From: Scolanthus callimorphus
Taxonomy: Eukaryota > Cnidaria > Anthozoa > Actiniaria > Edwardsiidae
Length of the DNA: 64,000 bases
NCBI GenBank assembly: GCA_033964015.1
Contig: CM066915.1
Location: 7,551,575 to 7,615,574, forward strand
Direction: 5' to 3'
The notes beneath the pieces are model-generated. The model was not told the DNA's origin and ran no database searches. It was given only the letters and a program-made list of their open reading frames with translations. Shown piece after piece: positions 1-10,280 of the stretch (positions are counted from its first letter, which is position 1; every line of letters begins with the position of its first letter). The translations under genes were made by a program, and so were the position numbers.

Positions 1-860
1 GTTGCGTGACAATCGTGTTTCTCAGGTCTCTTACAAACACGCTTTTTAACCAATCAGAGTGCGCACATTCACAATACAACATAGGTGTTATTTTCTAAAA
101 AGTTATAACTCACACCACTGACAATTTCGGGACTTCAAGAAAAAGAAGTTGGCCAAGCAGAGTTTTTATGGCTTGGAACTCGGAGAAACTCATTCACCAG
201 AACGGGAGAAATGAATGTCAACGTCGGCAGGATTCTGTTGATCCAAAAGGAACTAATTTACACGTAGTAACGAAGGAGAAAAACAGCTCGGCTATTTGCA
301 AGGGATCCGTTCTTGAAACAACAAACACAGAAGAAGGGAAATTAGAGTAGTTCTCCAGTGCTCTTAGTTATAAACTTCAAGATATGTTGTCGTTGAATTT
401 GTACTGGAAAATGAGATGTCAAAGAAAGGACGAAGGATCCAATGAAGCCAAAACAAACAAGTAAGACTCGCCCAAAAATGTGGTTGTTTTTTTCTTTCAG
501 TAGTGAATTAAAAAACGTTTAGTTTATAAATTAACTTATCGATTGTATTTCTTTGTAAATTGTTGTCTTTAGATTTTCATTTGTTCTTCTTCAAGGTGCT
601 TTTAAGCCTTATTTTTGATGGATTTTGAGCATGGAAAAGAAACAGTTCTCAACTCATTTGTGCTTCTGTTGTGGGGAGTTCGCGCGCGTTATTTTTAGAA
701 AACATGACGAATAACATCTCCCGTTGCTGATTGGCTAAGCGAAGAATCTGTTGCTTTCCAAATATGGTGTTTTTTGATCGCGAGTTGTTCGCAGGTTGTC
801 GCGCTGTTACACGTTTCAACTCACTTATATGTTTCTGGTTGGGCCAAATGTCACTTGATC
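1..860. other. No gene recognised; repeat-like AT-rich DNA
   Basis: A 60-codon ATG frame at 168-350 (+) has no recognisable motif and no convincing splice signals, so I do not call it a gene. The phrase 'ccaatcagagtgcgcac' near 50 resembles one near 15035, which suggests dispersed repeat DNA. Nothing else is supportable here. Confidence 0.4.
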
Positions 861-863
861 ACC

Positions 864-1077
864 ATTCTCTTACCCAGAGCTCCCCGGCTCGTCTCCTCGC
901 GTGCTCTGGTGACAGCCACTGACGCATGCGCGATATTTGATACAGAGCCGTTGGGAGAAATATCTTTCTGCGCATTCGCCAACGTTCAAAACCAGCCAAT
1001 CAGCAAAGGTCCTCAAATGGATGTCACCAGAGCCTCCCCTGCGAACAGACGAGCCGGGGAGCTCTGGGTACGAGAAT
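864..1077. mobile_element. MITE, CCCAGAGCTC family (copy 1)
   Basis: A 214-bp unit with inverted ends: ATTCTCTTACCCAGAGCTCC on the left and the reverse complement (GGAGCTCTGGGTACGAGAAT) on the right. It has no coding capacity. At least five further copies or part copies lie at 5587, 19814, 20098, 20634 and 21061. The frames read through it are by-products of the repeat. Superfamily is not assigned because no clear target duplication is visible. Confidence 0.75.
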
Positions 1078-1104
1078 GCTTGATCACTCGCTCGCTCATA
1101 ACTC

Positions 1105-1330
1105 AAGTGTTAGTTCGATGACGTCATCACATCTAGAAGAATTAATATCTCGAGAACGGAACCAAACTTAAGTAAAGTTATCTTCGTAACAAGGGGGGTC
1201 CACCTCCAAAGTCATGGTATGACGTTATCGATGACGTCATCAAAACTAGAAAATTGTTATCTCGGGAAGGGAGCAGCACCAGACGACCAAAACTTGGATA
1301 GCACGGTATCTCAAGCGCTTAAGGACCCCA
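1105..1330. repeat. Imperfect direct repeat around GATGACGTCATC
   Basis: The 12-bp palindrome GATGACGTCATC followed by an A/T-rich 'CTAGAA' stretch and a 'TATCTCG' block occurs twice, near 1118 and 1230, about 110 bp apart. This looks like a two-unit repeat. GACGTC resembles a CRE core, but nothing shows that it acts as a regulatory site here. Confidence 0.4.
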
Positions 1331-1452
1331 ATAGCGGAAGCAATTTTCTTGCACAGCTCGTCAGTTTGGGGACCCCAGGAGAGCCGATCGTCAATACAAA
1401 TTACCAAGGGATTTTGTCTGATCGACCCTCCTGATATTATGTTGACTCAATT

Positions 1453-1934
1453 TTAGCCGGATATCATAGTTCCCCGCGGCAGGCAGCAGGGTCCCTGAGC
1501 AACGTCTGCCTGGAGCCAACAATCATGAACTCTGTTGTTGCTAACCACGTGGCTGAAGATTTGAGAGTCAGAGTTTATGATTAGCTTGAGCTTGGAGAGG
1601 GTGCTAGCCGAAGAGCTAATGCTAATATCGTCAGCAAACATTTTTTTTAGTGGCCGATTGGAGACAGTTAGGGAGGTCTTGATACAAATAAAAAATCGCA
1701 AAGGACCGATTATGCCCCCTTGTAGCAATCCGCAGTTTAAGACGTTTGCATCGGATAGGCTCCATTCACATAACGTTTCTGTGACATGTTGGTGAGATAA
1801 GAGCGGAACCATGCAACCAATGGATTTTGGATCAACACCATAAGGTTTTGCAAAAGGATTTCATTGTCGATGGTGTCAAATGCCCTTTTTAAGGTCAATA
1901 AAAACAAGAGCCCAGGGGTACTGTGGTCGGCCAA
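1453..1934 (-). pseudogene. LINE reverse transcriptase fragment, frameshifted
   Basis: Two overlapping minus-strand frames read successive parts of a non-LTR reverse transcriptase. The upstream frame (to 1934) carries DHSTPGLLFLLTLKRAFDTI, which aligns to the first catalytic aspartate region, then WFRSYLTN. The second (1453-1812) carries a degraded form of the PQG motif (LLQGGIIGPL) and the catalytic core as FADDISIS, then a helix ending LKLIINSD. Joining them needs at least one frameshift, and both ends are cut, so this is a dead internal fragment of about 160 codons with no endonuclease or C-terminus. Confidence 0.85.
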
Positions 1935-1939
1935 AGCTC

Positions 1940-2700
1940 AGGGGAGCATTTTATAGGAGCGCCATTTCTTATGCATTACAGTAGGGAATATAGGGGGTCC
2001 CCGCTCTTCAAGGCTAATTTTTTTTTTCGATTACGGCACGGTAACTTGCCTGAGACGTTATTTATCAACAGATCGCAGCGAAAATATGTCCTAGAAAGGG
2101 CAAAACTCGAAAATCAAACTGCCAATCCCGACTTATTGCATCGTCATAAAGAAGTAGGCGAGAATATCAGTTTCTTTCTTCACAGGTCTTCACGCTCCTT
2201 GTTCTAATGCACCAGTCAAACTACACCCCGACACCCCCCCCCCCCCCGACCCCTTTGGAGCTTTGGTGGGGATTTAGAGCGTGACTATCTTTGTCCCGTG
2301 TAGCTGGTGGGGCATTAGCTCATTTTGCCATCCTTCACCAAGGGATGTGGGGATTTAGTTGGGGATTTAAGCTCTCGAAAAACAAAATGGCGGCCTGAGT
2401 TTTCTTGCCGGCTCGAAAGAACAGTTTTATTTCATCATGTAGTACATCAAATTGCGGTGAAAGGCAGAAATGTGCTGTTCAAGAATCTTGAACTGCAAAG
2501 CCAAATTGCGATTGCTATGTAGGCGGTTGTTTTATCTTTTACATCTCAAGGGGGTATTATTTTCTCAGATCTTAACGCAAATTTCTGGAATTTCCAAAAG
2601 AAAATATTTGATGTTTTTAGCACTATTTTAGCTTTGATTTGCCCTTTGCATTAACAGAAGAAAGCTACAACTACGATCAAAATGTTAAAAGTGTGCTTCT
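1940..2700. other. No gene recognised
   Basis: Contains a 13-bp poly-C run near 2236 and short frames on the plus strand (1923-2207, 2325-2522) without motifs or splice support. I see no TIRs or conserved protein. Confidence 0.4.
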
Positions 2701-2701
2701 C

Positions 2702-2929
2702 CAGGGGCGTAGCCAGCACTTATGAGAGGGGGTTCCAAAATTCAAAAAATAAAAAACTCCACATAGATCTAGGGGAAAAACTAGCGTTTGAAGAAATTTG
2801 CTACATTTTATAGGAGCTTTTTATTTGTTGTCTATTACATATTTACAATTTTGAACAGAGGCGAGGGGGGTTCCGCTGCGCGGGAGAGGGGGTTCCGGAC
2901 CCCCCCCCCCCCCCCTGGCTACGCCCCTG
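2702..2929. mobile_element. MITE with CAGGGGCGTAGCCAG ends (copy 1)
   Basis: The 228-bp unit begins CAGGGGCGTAGCCAG and ends with the exact reverse complement CTGGCTACGCCCCTG. A poly-C run sits just inside the right end. A second copy with long homopolymers lies at 49039-49274. CAGGGGCGTAGC ends are a common TIR class of non-autonomous DNA transposons in animals, often hAT-like; I could not find a clean 8-bp duplication here. Confidence 0.8.
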
Positions 2930-3099
2930 TTCTGATACAAAATATCAATATATATCGGGAATACAGCAGAGCTGTCAAAACAAGCCGGCGACCGCCGGAG
3001 CTCCGGTGACTACTTCTCTTCAATAAATCGCTGACTACTTTTTGCCGAATGTGAGAGTTTTTTATTGATATTTTTTGGCAAGCTTTTTAAATGTTTGGT

Positions 3100-3270
3100 T
3101 CCAGAAAATATCCCATACCCCCCCCCCCCCCTCCCCTCCCACGGAAGGGTGTTGAAAAGTGACCCCCCACCCCTCTTGATTTTCGAGGAATACAGTATTT
3201 GTATGGAAATGATCAGGTAAATTGACCCCTCCACCCCTCCGGAATTTCCAATGCCCTTCCATGTCGTTGT
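3100..3270 (-). repeat. Dispersed repeat, GGAATTTCC / poly-C family
   Basis: This stretch matches 30735-30905 in the opposite orientation: both contain a poly-C/G tract, 'acggaaggg', 'atacagtatttgtatggaaa'-like sequence, a spacer, and a second GGAATTTCC block. Frames read through it on the minus strand are shadows of the repeat. Confidence 0.6.
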
Positions 3271-3580
3271 GGTCAGCGTGCGCACTGACACTACGCCATG
3301 GTTTTTCTCTTAAGAGTCTAACAAAGCATCCTTATGTAGATTTTTGTACTGGCGATATTCTATAGTACGATGGATCCAAAGCTCATAAAGCGTTTTGCGA
3401 GTCATGTATTTATACCAGTGTGAAATACGCCCGACATAGATATAGACATAGACATGGTACCGTGTATATCAAAATACATAAGCATTAGGTTCCAATAAAT
3501 GTGTAGTTAAAAAAAAATATATATATATATAGATAAAGTTTAGTCCGGCGGGGCGAGGCGATGCCATTACTGTTCAGCCT
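3271..3580. other. No gene recognised; TA microsatellite
   Basis: A short (AT)n tract follows poly-A near 3510-3530. Nothing coding is visible. Confidence 0.4.
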
Positions 3581-3960
3581 TTAATATAAATATAAATTTA
3601 ATATAAATTTAATATAAATTTCGCTATTTGCTTTTGGGTACTTCCGTTTTGATTTAGTTTTATAATTTTTTTGGAATACAGTCGCTGCGGGTAAACCATT
3701 GAGGGCGACGTTTGCTTCCTTTTCGAGGTATTCAAACAATTTTATTCTGTATGGCTTGAAAGCTATGCATTTTACTAAAAAATGCTCTTCGTCTTCTACG
3801 GCCCCTGTGTTGCAAATTTGACAGACTCTGTCTTTTTTTTGGAGCTTGACAGGGTTTTGCATATCGCCCCGCTTCGATTGCTAAGGAGTGGTTGCTTAGT
3901 CGCAATTTTGTTAGGGCGATTCTATGTTCGACATTTGTGACGTTCGTGAGAGAACTTTCA
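3581..3960 (-). pseudogene. LINE C-terminal fragment with zinc-knuckle
   Basis: Read on the minus strand, the 5' part (about 3960-3858) encodes RIALTKLRLSNHSLAIEAGR, and the 3' part (to 3581) encodes CQICNTGAVEDEEHFLVKC, a CxxC...HxxxxC knuckle. This is the arrangement found at the C-terminus of many LINE ORF2 proteins, downstream of the reverse transcriptase. One frameshift near 3857 separates the two parts. No reverse transcriptase core is attached, so this is a dead 3' piece. Confidence 0.75.
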
Positions 3961-3974
3961 TAGTTGTGTGTTTC

Positions 3975-4159
3975 ATTGTTAAATGAGATCTAGATTGGCT
4001 GAACCTGGCTGAACATAGTATCTTTGCAATAGCGCGACCAGGCGACTGAACAATAAGGTGACTGCAATCCCTTTTAATGGAAACGTGTTTTCCATCTCTA
4101 TAAATATCAGTTTTCGATTTTGGCACAAATATCCTTAGAAACTCTGAGTCGAATTCCAA
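3975..4159 (-). pseudogene. Tyrosine recombinase/integrase-like fragment
   Basis: The minus-strand frame begins MEFDSEFLRIFVPKSKTDIY, followed by RDGKHVSI. This resembles the 'KSKTDxYRxGxxVxI' segment of the tyrosine recombinases found in Crypton/DIRS-like elements of invertebrates. The continuation is frameshifted: an alternative frame reads SVAWSRYCKDTMF, like the following CPVxxxxRY block. The catalytic tyrosine is absent. It abuts the LINE fragment at 3581-3960. Assignment is by pattern only. Confidence 0.5.
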
Positions 4160-4234
4160 GTGCGCGGGTGCTATTTTCGTTAGTCAACGCCCGCGAATCC
4201 TATAGCACAAATACAAGCTGACCTGAGATCTTTC

Positions 4235-4500
4235 GCATTTATAACCCCCCAGGGGGGATGGGGGGGGGGACTCCCACATTTGTTGGTCGGAGATGATCGT
4301 CGTATCTTTTAGGGGTTAAAATCACGGGGCCTTGGTTTCTTTTAGGGGTGATCTTATAGTCTTGTAGTCTTTAATAATAATAAAATTAGGGAGATCGGCA
4401 TATAGTTAGGGCCGAAATATGTGTCCAAATTCTTTTGTATCATGATGGTGGTCTTAAAGCCGTGTGAGAGAGAGATTCTGTCTCCTTAAAGTGTATATGA
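4235..4500. repeat. Repeat with GGGGACTCCCA / GGATGATCGTCGTATC end
   Basis: A G-rich end, then GATGATCGTCGTATCTTTTA, then several 'TCTTTTAGGGG' echoes and 'GCCGAAAxxxGTGTCCAAATT'. The same order occurs at 21618-21840, so this is one end of a dispersed element. The other terminal type is seen at 7045-7120 and 22150-22264. Confidence 0.6.
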
Positions 4501-5103
4501 AACGAAATCAGTTTTTACATTATTCAACACATCGTTTTAAAAAAAAATAAGCACTGCAAGTTTGAAAGAATTTCGGAAAAATGCTACGATTTTATGACCG
4601 TTCAAAGCATGGTTACGTATTTTGCTGTGATCTCTGGCTAGCGCATATTAGGCATTCAGTATATCAGATCTAGATGACACAGTATTGTGAGTAATTTTGT
4701 TTTTACACTACAAGGCGAGATTAAAGAAAATGACGAACGGCTTCTTATACCAGAGAATCCAAATAAAGACAGCTTAAGGAAAACATTTTTATCTCCCTAA
4801 CCAACCAGTTTTGTAAGGATTATAAGACTTCTATATGCAAGTTAGGTTTTTAATAGCGTTATCACGGTCATAGTCCAGATGGGGGCGCCCAGATAGTCTT
4901 TGTACAGAAGCAAACAAAATGATGCGTCAAATTACATTACTCGCATGCTTATTAGCTAGCCACAAACTCATGACTTTGCGAGCGCATAGCTTCGGGGCTA
5001 TTTATCAAATCTTTCTCAAACTTGGTCAGCATGTTTGTCTAATAATGCCAGACAGAGTAGAGATAAGGGATTAACCTTATCTTTAAGGCGGCCGGTACAA
5101 AAC

Positions 5104-5218
5104 ACAGGTCACAGGTCACAGGTCACAGGTCACAGGTCACAGGTCACAGGTCACAGGTCACAGGTCACAGGTCACAGGTCACAGGTCACAGGTCACAGGT
5201 CACAGGTCACAGGTCACA
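5104..5218 (+). repeat. Tandem array of ACAGGTC (about 16 copies)
   Basis: Sixteen near-perfect head-to-tail copies of a 7-bp unit, 115 bp in all. Because 7 is not a multiple of 3, every frame stays open through it; the 87-codon frame at 5035-5298 is an artefact. Its partner array lies in the opposite orientation at 6888. Confidence 0.95.
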
Positions 5219-5586
5219 TCCCTCCCGCCCTCGCCCGTTTAACATCGCATTCATCCTTTTCGTCTCAATGGACACATGTGGGATGTGGATGTAAGTGAAC
5301 CGCTGACTTGACGATTTTCTATTTTGTGCGTACGCATGCCATCTTACTTGTTTGAGTGTTTTGCATTTATTCAATTGCGGTATACAGCTGTGGTCCTGTC
5401 TTAGCCTATTTTGTTCAATATTATCTCCAGCCTTCCCTTGGTGGCATGTTTTGGCGTACTTTTTCCATTCTGCCAGAGCTTTTCCTTAGTGCCTGGTGCG
5501 ATTACAGCGCTGCAGCCGCAATTAATCGGCGCATTTACTATATGGAAACACCTCATTGAGGCATTTGTATAGGTAGTACGGCAATC

Positions 5587-5776
5587 ATTCTCGTACTCAG
5601 AGGCTCTGGGGACATCCATTTGAGGGCCGTCGCTGATTGGCTCATTTTGAACGTTGAGGCATACTCAGAAAGGTGTTTCTCTCAGCGGCTCAGTATCAAA
5701 TCTCATGCATACGTCATTGGCTGTCAACAGAACCTCCCCCGCGAGGATACGAGCCGGGGAGCTCTGGGTAAGAGAC
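5587..5776. mobile_element. MITE, CCCAGAGCTC family (copy 2, left end shortened)
   Basis: It starts ATTCTCGTACTCAGAGGCTC and ends GGGGAGCTCTGGGTAAGAG. Compared with the other copies it lacks about 25 bp just inside the left end. It is nested inside the element with the 7-bp arrays. Confidence 0.75.
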
Positions 5777-5999
5777 TGGTACGACATACGACTTCCCCAT
5801 TCAATTTGTATTAACTGTCTACAGTAAGTGCGAGAGCTTTTTGAAAAACAAAAACAAAATGCAGTATATTCCAAATTGAACGAAAACGGTATGATTGCCT
5901 GCAAATGCCCTACGTGGACTTCAAATCACTCGGCCCCAAATGGATTCCAATGATGGTTAGAACTGCGGTGTATGAATAAGAAAATATAAATGTCTGAGA

Positions 6000-6190
6000 C
6001 CGACTCCCCAGACTTGCAGCTCGTAAGCTGAATTACGCTGAGTCTCAACGGCGCCACTGGCTGCCAAGCGTTCATAAGCACAGACACTGAGGGTGGGTCT
6101 TTAACGTTCTTTAACGTACCTCCTGAAACTATACGGGACCCCGGTTTATTGTCTCATCCAAAAGACGAATGGTAAAGATGAATGTAATGT
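6000..6190 (+). repeat. SINE-like repeat, 3' domain copy
   Basis: Contains GGGACCCCGGTTTATTGTCT followed by CATCCAAAAGACG, almost the same as the block at 6367-6402. Two copies in the same orientation about 240 bp apart suggest either two SINE insertions or an internal duplication. Confidence 0.5.
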
Positions 6191-6364
6191 AGGCACTTGT
6201 ATAACGCAAATTATCATATGGATATGTTCAAATGCGGTTTACAGATGTGGACATGTCTGATCCCTAAGATGCGGACTGCGATTTATAAAAGCAGTTTACA
6301 ATCATGAGTGGTTGTTAGATTTAACATTCTTTGGTGAGCACTGTGATAGTGTAGTGGGCTGAGA

Positions 6365-6551
6365 GACGGGACCTCGGTTTTATTGTCTCATCCGAAAGAC
6401 GTGAAACACAGGAGAAATGACGAATCACTTCACCCCACGATGGACACAAGGTTCGAAACAGCAGAGAAAAATCCCAACTGCCCCCGACTGGGATTTGAAC
6501 TCGGTGCACAGAGGTGAGAGGCAAACGCTTTACACGCTGCGCCACCCGTGC
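6365..6551 (-). mobile_element. tRNA-derived SINE (minus strand)
   Basis: On the minus strand 6551-6480 reads as a tRNA-like head. There is a GTGGCGCAGCGTGTAAAGCG stretch resembling an A box, and GAGTTCAAATCCC as a B box, but the stems are degenerate, so I do not call a functional tRNA. Downstream comes a body containing GTCTTTCGGATGAGACAATA, which recurs at 6130 and, diverged, near 41500. A tRNA head plus a shared central domain is the normal SINE layout. The subfamily is not assigned. Confidence 0.6.
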
Positions 6552-6887
6552 TTCACAAGAATGGTAAACGAGTAAATGATAATCGCACTTAAGAAGTAAT
6601 CTACGCGAGCGATAACTGATAGCCAAAAAATTCTGTCATGAGAACACTTTTACCTTCCATCGCGCGGACAAATTTTCCCTTTTAAAAACACCGGCATTAT
6701 TAGGTGGGAAAATTGTCGCGCCTATTGGACAGATTTGTTCCGAACGGTTAACCGACGGAGCGTCGCACCAGCGTGCGCAGAACCCTGAAACGCGTCAAGT
6801 CAGCGGTTCACGCACTTTCACATCCCACATGTGTCCATTGAGACGAAAAGGGTGAATGTGATCTTTAACGGGCGTGGGCGGGAGGGA

Positions 6888-6990
6888 TGTGACCTGTGAC
6901 CTGTGACCTGTGACCTGTGACCTGTGACCTGTGACCTGTGACCTGTGACCTGTGACCTGTGACCTGTGACCTGTGACCTGTGACCTGTGT
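6888..6990 (-). repeat. Tandem array of TGTGACC (about 14 copies)
   Basis: This is the reverse complement of the array at 5104-5218 and forms part of the right arm of the same element. The copy number differs slightly from the left array, as expected if the two arrays expand independently. Confidence 0.95.
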
Positions 6991-7044
6991 TTTGTACCGG
7001 CCGTCTTTAAGGGTAAGAAATTATTTGAGTCACGCCATGTTTGG

Positions 7045-7120
7045 TATCTTTTATGGGTGAAAGTGGAAATTTCCGACGATCATCCCCGACCCAAAAATAT
7101 GGGAGTCCCACCCCCGGGAA
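7045..7120. repeat. Terminal piece of the TATGGGAGTCCCACC repeat
   Basis: Reads GGTATCTTTTATGGGTGAAA, then CGACGATCATCCCCGACCC, then TATGGGAGTCCCACCCCCGG. It matches the right end of the 21618-22264 element and lies between the array element and the start of the 345-aa gene. Confidence 0.6.
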
Positions 7121-7225
7121 TACAACAGTGCAGCTTGGGGTACCTGTGTTAGTTAGAACTTTTTGGTGAACCGGGATGCCTTTGTTAGCTTTTGACCGAG
7201 AGACTCTGGGGACGCACTCGGCAAC

Positions 7226-10200
7226 ATGGCGGCGATAAAAGAAGAGAGCTCAGCGAGTTCTTCAAAAAAACAATCGAATACAACTAAAGAATATCGGGAG
7301 TACGTGAATAATCTTCTACAGAAATATAAATTCTGGTAAGTCAAGGGTTTATTACAAAGAAAGGCTGCGCCTTGCGTGTGCCTATAGTGGGGTGGATCTT
7401 GCAAAGTAAGTGAGAGTCGAAAAACTAAGATCTAGAAAACAAAGATGCAAGACCTAGAAAACAATGACCTAGAAAACTAAGATCTAGAAAACAAAGACTG
7501 ACAAATTTATCTTACCATTTCGCTTGAGTTTTCTCGTACTCGCTATTGCATAAACCCGGTGTTATCAATCGAACGTTCTATAATCGAACTCAATCGAAAT
7601 ACCAATCGTTCGATTGATTTTCGACTTGTTCGGCAATCGAACTCACAGCAAAATCTTCACAATCGAACAAAATCGAACGTTCGGAAATCAAACTTAGATT
7701 GTTCTCCTTAAAGGTACGAAATTGGGAGCGGAAATTGGGGTGGGTTGACTCCAATATTTTTGTCGGGGATGATCGTAGGAAATTTTCAGTTTCACCCCTA
7801 AAAGATACCAAACATGGCGGGCCATGGCGTGGCTCAAAAAATTATTACCCTAAAAGATACCCTAAAAGATGAGGTCTTATGTACCAAGTAGGCGTGAAGG
7901 ACACAGTCAGGTAAAAGGTGAAAGATACCCATCAAGAAATTTCCGTGTTTCTTTCTAATTTATCGTCTTCTTGAATTAAATAATCTTCTTTCTTACACGG
8001 TTTTTAGAAGCACCATCAACCAACCCCTAAAAGATACGACAATCATCCCCAACCCAAAAATATGGGAGTCCCCACCCTGGGCCCCCGGCCAAGACAACTA
8101 CACGAATGTAGACATGTGACTAACTTCGTAAAATTTTAAAAGACTGACAGAAGAAAGCACTGCTCGCAGGTTACAATGTGGTAAAACATGTTTCTTGTTT
8201 ATCCCCCAATAGGTAGACCTAGATTTTATTCCCTAAAAAGTACATGAACAAAAGCATCCCCACCAGGTTTGGGAGTCCCCGTCTTTCTCCGGGAAATCCT
8301 GTCACACACTATTCATACCCGCGGTAATTACCGAACAAAATCGAACAATCCAATCTGTTCGATTGGTTTGTGTTCGATTTTGTTCGAGAATCGAACTCAC
8401 AGCAATGCTTGCATTCCATTTTGTTCGATTACCAAACAAGTCTAATGATTGGTGTTCAACTGAGTTTGAGTTTTTGTTCGGATTTGTTCAATTGATTATG
8501 CCGGGCATAAATCAGCTATTTTAAATAAAACAGACTTCATTCCAAACAAGATCTACCCCAACTTCAAGAATACATCCTTATAGCATTGGTCCGTTCAGGC
8601 ATCAGCCAACAAACAGCGCTAGCATTCGATGCAAACACTTATTTCTCTGCCATGTTGGATTCAAATGTTGAAAGGTTAAAAATCCGCAATTTTTTCACTA
8701 AAATAGAAGCAAGCGAAATGGAAACCACTCCATCAGTAAGAACAAAACTATCATTACCTTGATTCTTTGAGTTTTACCTTACCACAAATGATGTTTTCTA
8801 AGTTTTCACAGGATCTTAGTTTTCTAGATTGCCCATATCAAATATCTAGAAAGCCAAGATCCTCAATTTTTCTCACAAAAATGGAAGCAATCAAATCTGA
8901 AACAACTGTAAAGTACAAATAAAGTACCATTAACTTGATTCTTTGAGATACACTGGAAGTCGTGGAAGGCCTATAACCTGTACAAAGAATCACATTGAAT
9001 TTCCTTCCTTGCTAGTATTCACTAGGTTGTGAAAGTCAATGGTTCCTTTGTTATGAAAATTACTGACAGTGGCCAATCAGAAAAAGCATGATGTAATTTC
9101 ATTCCCTAGTGTGGAAGAAGTAAAACAATACACAGGATTTCCATTGAAAGATAAAAGAACAGAGAATAAAATATCAAAATAACACATATATTTTTATTTT
9201 ACTAGAAGGGTGAGCTCCCTGTGACGGTAGTTTAAATCCATATTGTTTGAAATAAGAGGCATACTGTATGCACTTTGCTGTGCATTGACTGGTAAATTTT
9301 AACAACACCTGTTAATAAATGGCCTTGGTAATGAATAATTTTCTATTTCTAGGCTTTTATCAAACTTTGAAGTAAAAAAGGGAGAGGTGATAGGCGCAGC
9401 TGAGATCACGGAAATGGCTCAAGCAGTCGTGAAAGGGAAAAATAGGTTGACTGCATATTCTAAGAGACAATTACTGGGGAAAGCAATCAAAGCATTATGG
9501 GGAAAGGATGTGTCACTGACTAGAAAAACAATGAGTAAAACAGACAAGTCTCGAAAATGTGCTTATCGCAACCTAAAAAAGAAGAGTACAGCCACAAATG
9601 TTACTGGTAATATCAGTCCATTATTGCAAGCCTCAGGGGAGCCACAGCTAACAACAATAGACATCCCTTTACCACCTGGTTGGACAATGCTTATCAACAA
9701 TGAAAGAAGTGTGAGCTTCCTGAGAGCTGAGAACTGGGAATTTGCTGGGCAGAGGGTTTCTACAGAACTGAATATTATGCTGCACTGCGATGACGAAGAC
9801 GCAGAGTTGATTGCAACCGTATCTACCCATGGCTGTAAGACTGATACTGAGATTTGTATGGCGAATATAAAGGATTACATTTTGAATACTATTAGCCTCT
9901 TGAAATCAAATACCTGCCCAGGTATTATTTTGCCTAAGAAAAACTCTATAGAGACAACATCGCCTCATGTCACAGGGACATTTCGTGATTTCCAATGTCC
10001 TGATGCAACGGAAAAGGAAACACGAACATTTTCAGCACAGTGCAAAATTTTCAGCTCTCCAGGAAAACTTTGCATGGCTTGTTATAAACTGTTGAGAATT
10101 CATCAACAGATGGAAGCACGACATGCATCATCACAGTCAAATGGCATTCACCCTAATTGTAACTTCCGCTATTTGAGCCGAGAAGATATTGAATCAAGAA

Positions 10201-10280
10201 TACTGGCTGAACAAAAAGCCAGATACAAGGCAGAAAATGAGATGAAGTACTGGAAAGATAAGTACATGAGCTTGTTTTGA
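7226..10280 (+). CDS. Two-exon gene of unknown function, 345 aa
   Basis: Exons 7226-7335 and 9353-10280. Exon 1 starts at ATG in AACATGGCGGCG and ends TTCTG before a GTAAGT donor. Exon 2 begins after a TTTCTAG acceptor, and the split codon TG|G gives Trp37. The joined frame stays open to TGA at 10280. The N-terminus has a Ser/Lys-rich segment, then YREYVNNLLQKYKFW. The middle is Lys/Thr-rich with PLPPGWTMLIN. The C-terminal third has cysteine pairs (FQCP, AQCKIF, KLCMAC), PNCNFRYLSREDIESRI, and a charged helix at the end. The cysteines and 'RYLSxEDI' block remind me of zinc-binding proteins near cnidarian transposons, but I do not recognise the family. The 2-kb intron is filled with nested repeats. 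Confidence 0.65.
7415..7500. repeat. Short tandem repeat, ctagaaaacaaag unit
   Basis: About five imperfect copies of a 16-18 bp unit (AGATCTAGAAAACAAAG) in the first intron of the 345-aa gene. Confidence 0.7.
7565..8505. mobile_element. AATCGAAC-rich element, split by a nested repeat
   Basis: The left part (7565-7690) and right part (8320-8505) are both packed with AATCGAAC / GTTCGATT motifs in both orientations and share 'AATCGAACTCACAGCAA'. Ends look inverted: CCGGTGTTATCAATCGAAC versus TTCAATTGATTATGCCGGG. The middle (about 7700-8310) is a copy of the TATGGGAGTCCC repeat with its own inverted ends, so one repeat has inserted into another. All of it lies in the intron of the 345-aa gene. 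Confidence 0.6.
8534..8735 (+). other. Orphan exon-like open frame inside the intron
   Basis: A 202-bp stretch is bounded by AAAACAG and GTAAGA and has one open frame of 67 codons, including LQEYILIALVRSGISQQTAL and LKIRNFFTKIEASEME. It looks protein-like and helical. It does not fit between the two exons of the 345-aa gene: joining to exon 1 creates TGA, and the downstream phase also fails. It could be an exon of another transcript or a relic. An imperfect copy of its 3' part follows near 8855-8960. Confidence 0.35.

Larger units (their letters stand above)
5081..7012. mobile_element. Element with inverted ends carrying 7-bp tandem arrays
   Basis: The left arm (5081-5313) and right arm (6793-7012) are inverted copies of each other. 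Each starts at the outer edge with AAGRCGGCCGGTACAAAACA, runs into an array of the 7-bp unit ACAGGTC, then the same unique block ending at CCGCTGACTTGACG. This is the layout of a non-autonomous DNA transposon with subterminal repeats. The 1.5-kb interior holds a nested MITE and SINE pieces and no transposase. Exact outer limits are uncertain because flanking identity decays gradually. Confidence 0.75.

Noticed and set aside
168..350. 60-codon ATG frame at the left edge
   Set aside because: Short, no motif, and within a region with dispersed repeat phrases.
5035..5298. 87-codon frame with repeated TGHRSQV
   Set aside because: It only translates the 7-bp tandem array; any frame stays open through it.
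6480..6551. Possible functional tRNA gene on the minus strand
   Set aside because: A- and B-box-like sequences are present but the acceptor and anticodon stems do not pair well, and the sequence continues into a SINE body.
5104..6990. CRISPR-like appearance of the repeated 7-bp units
   Set aside because: Units are contiguous, with no spacers, and the DNA is eukaryotic.
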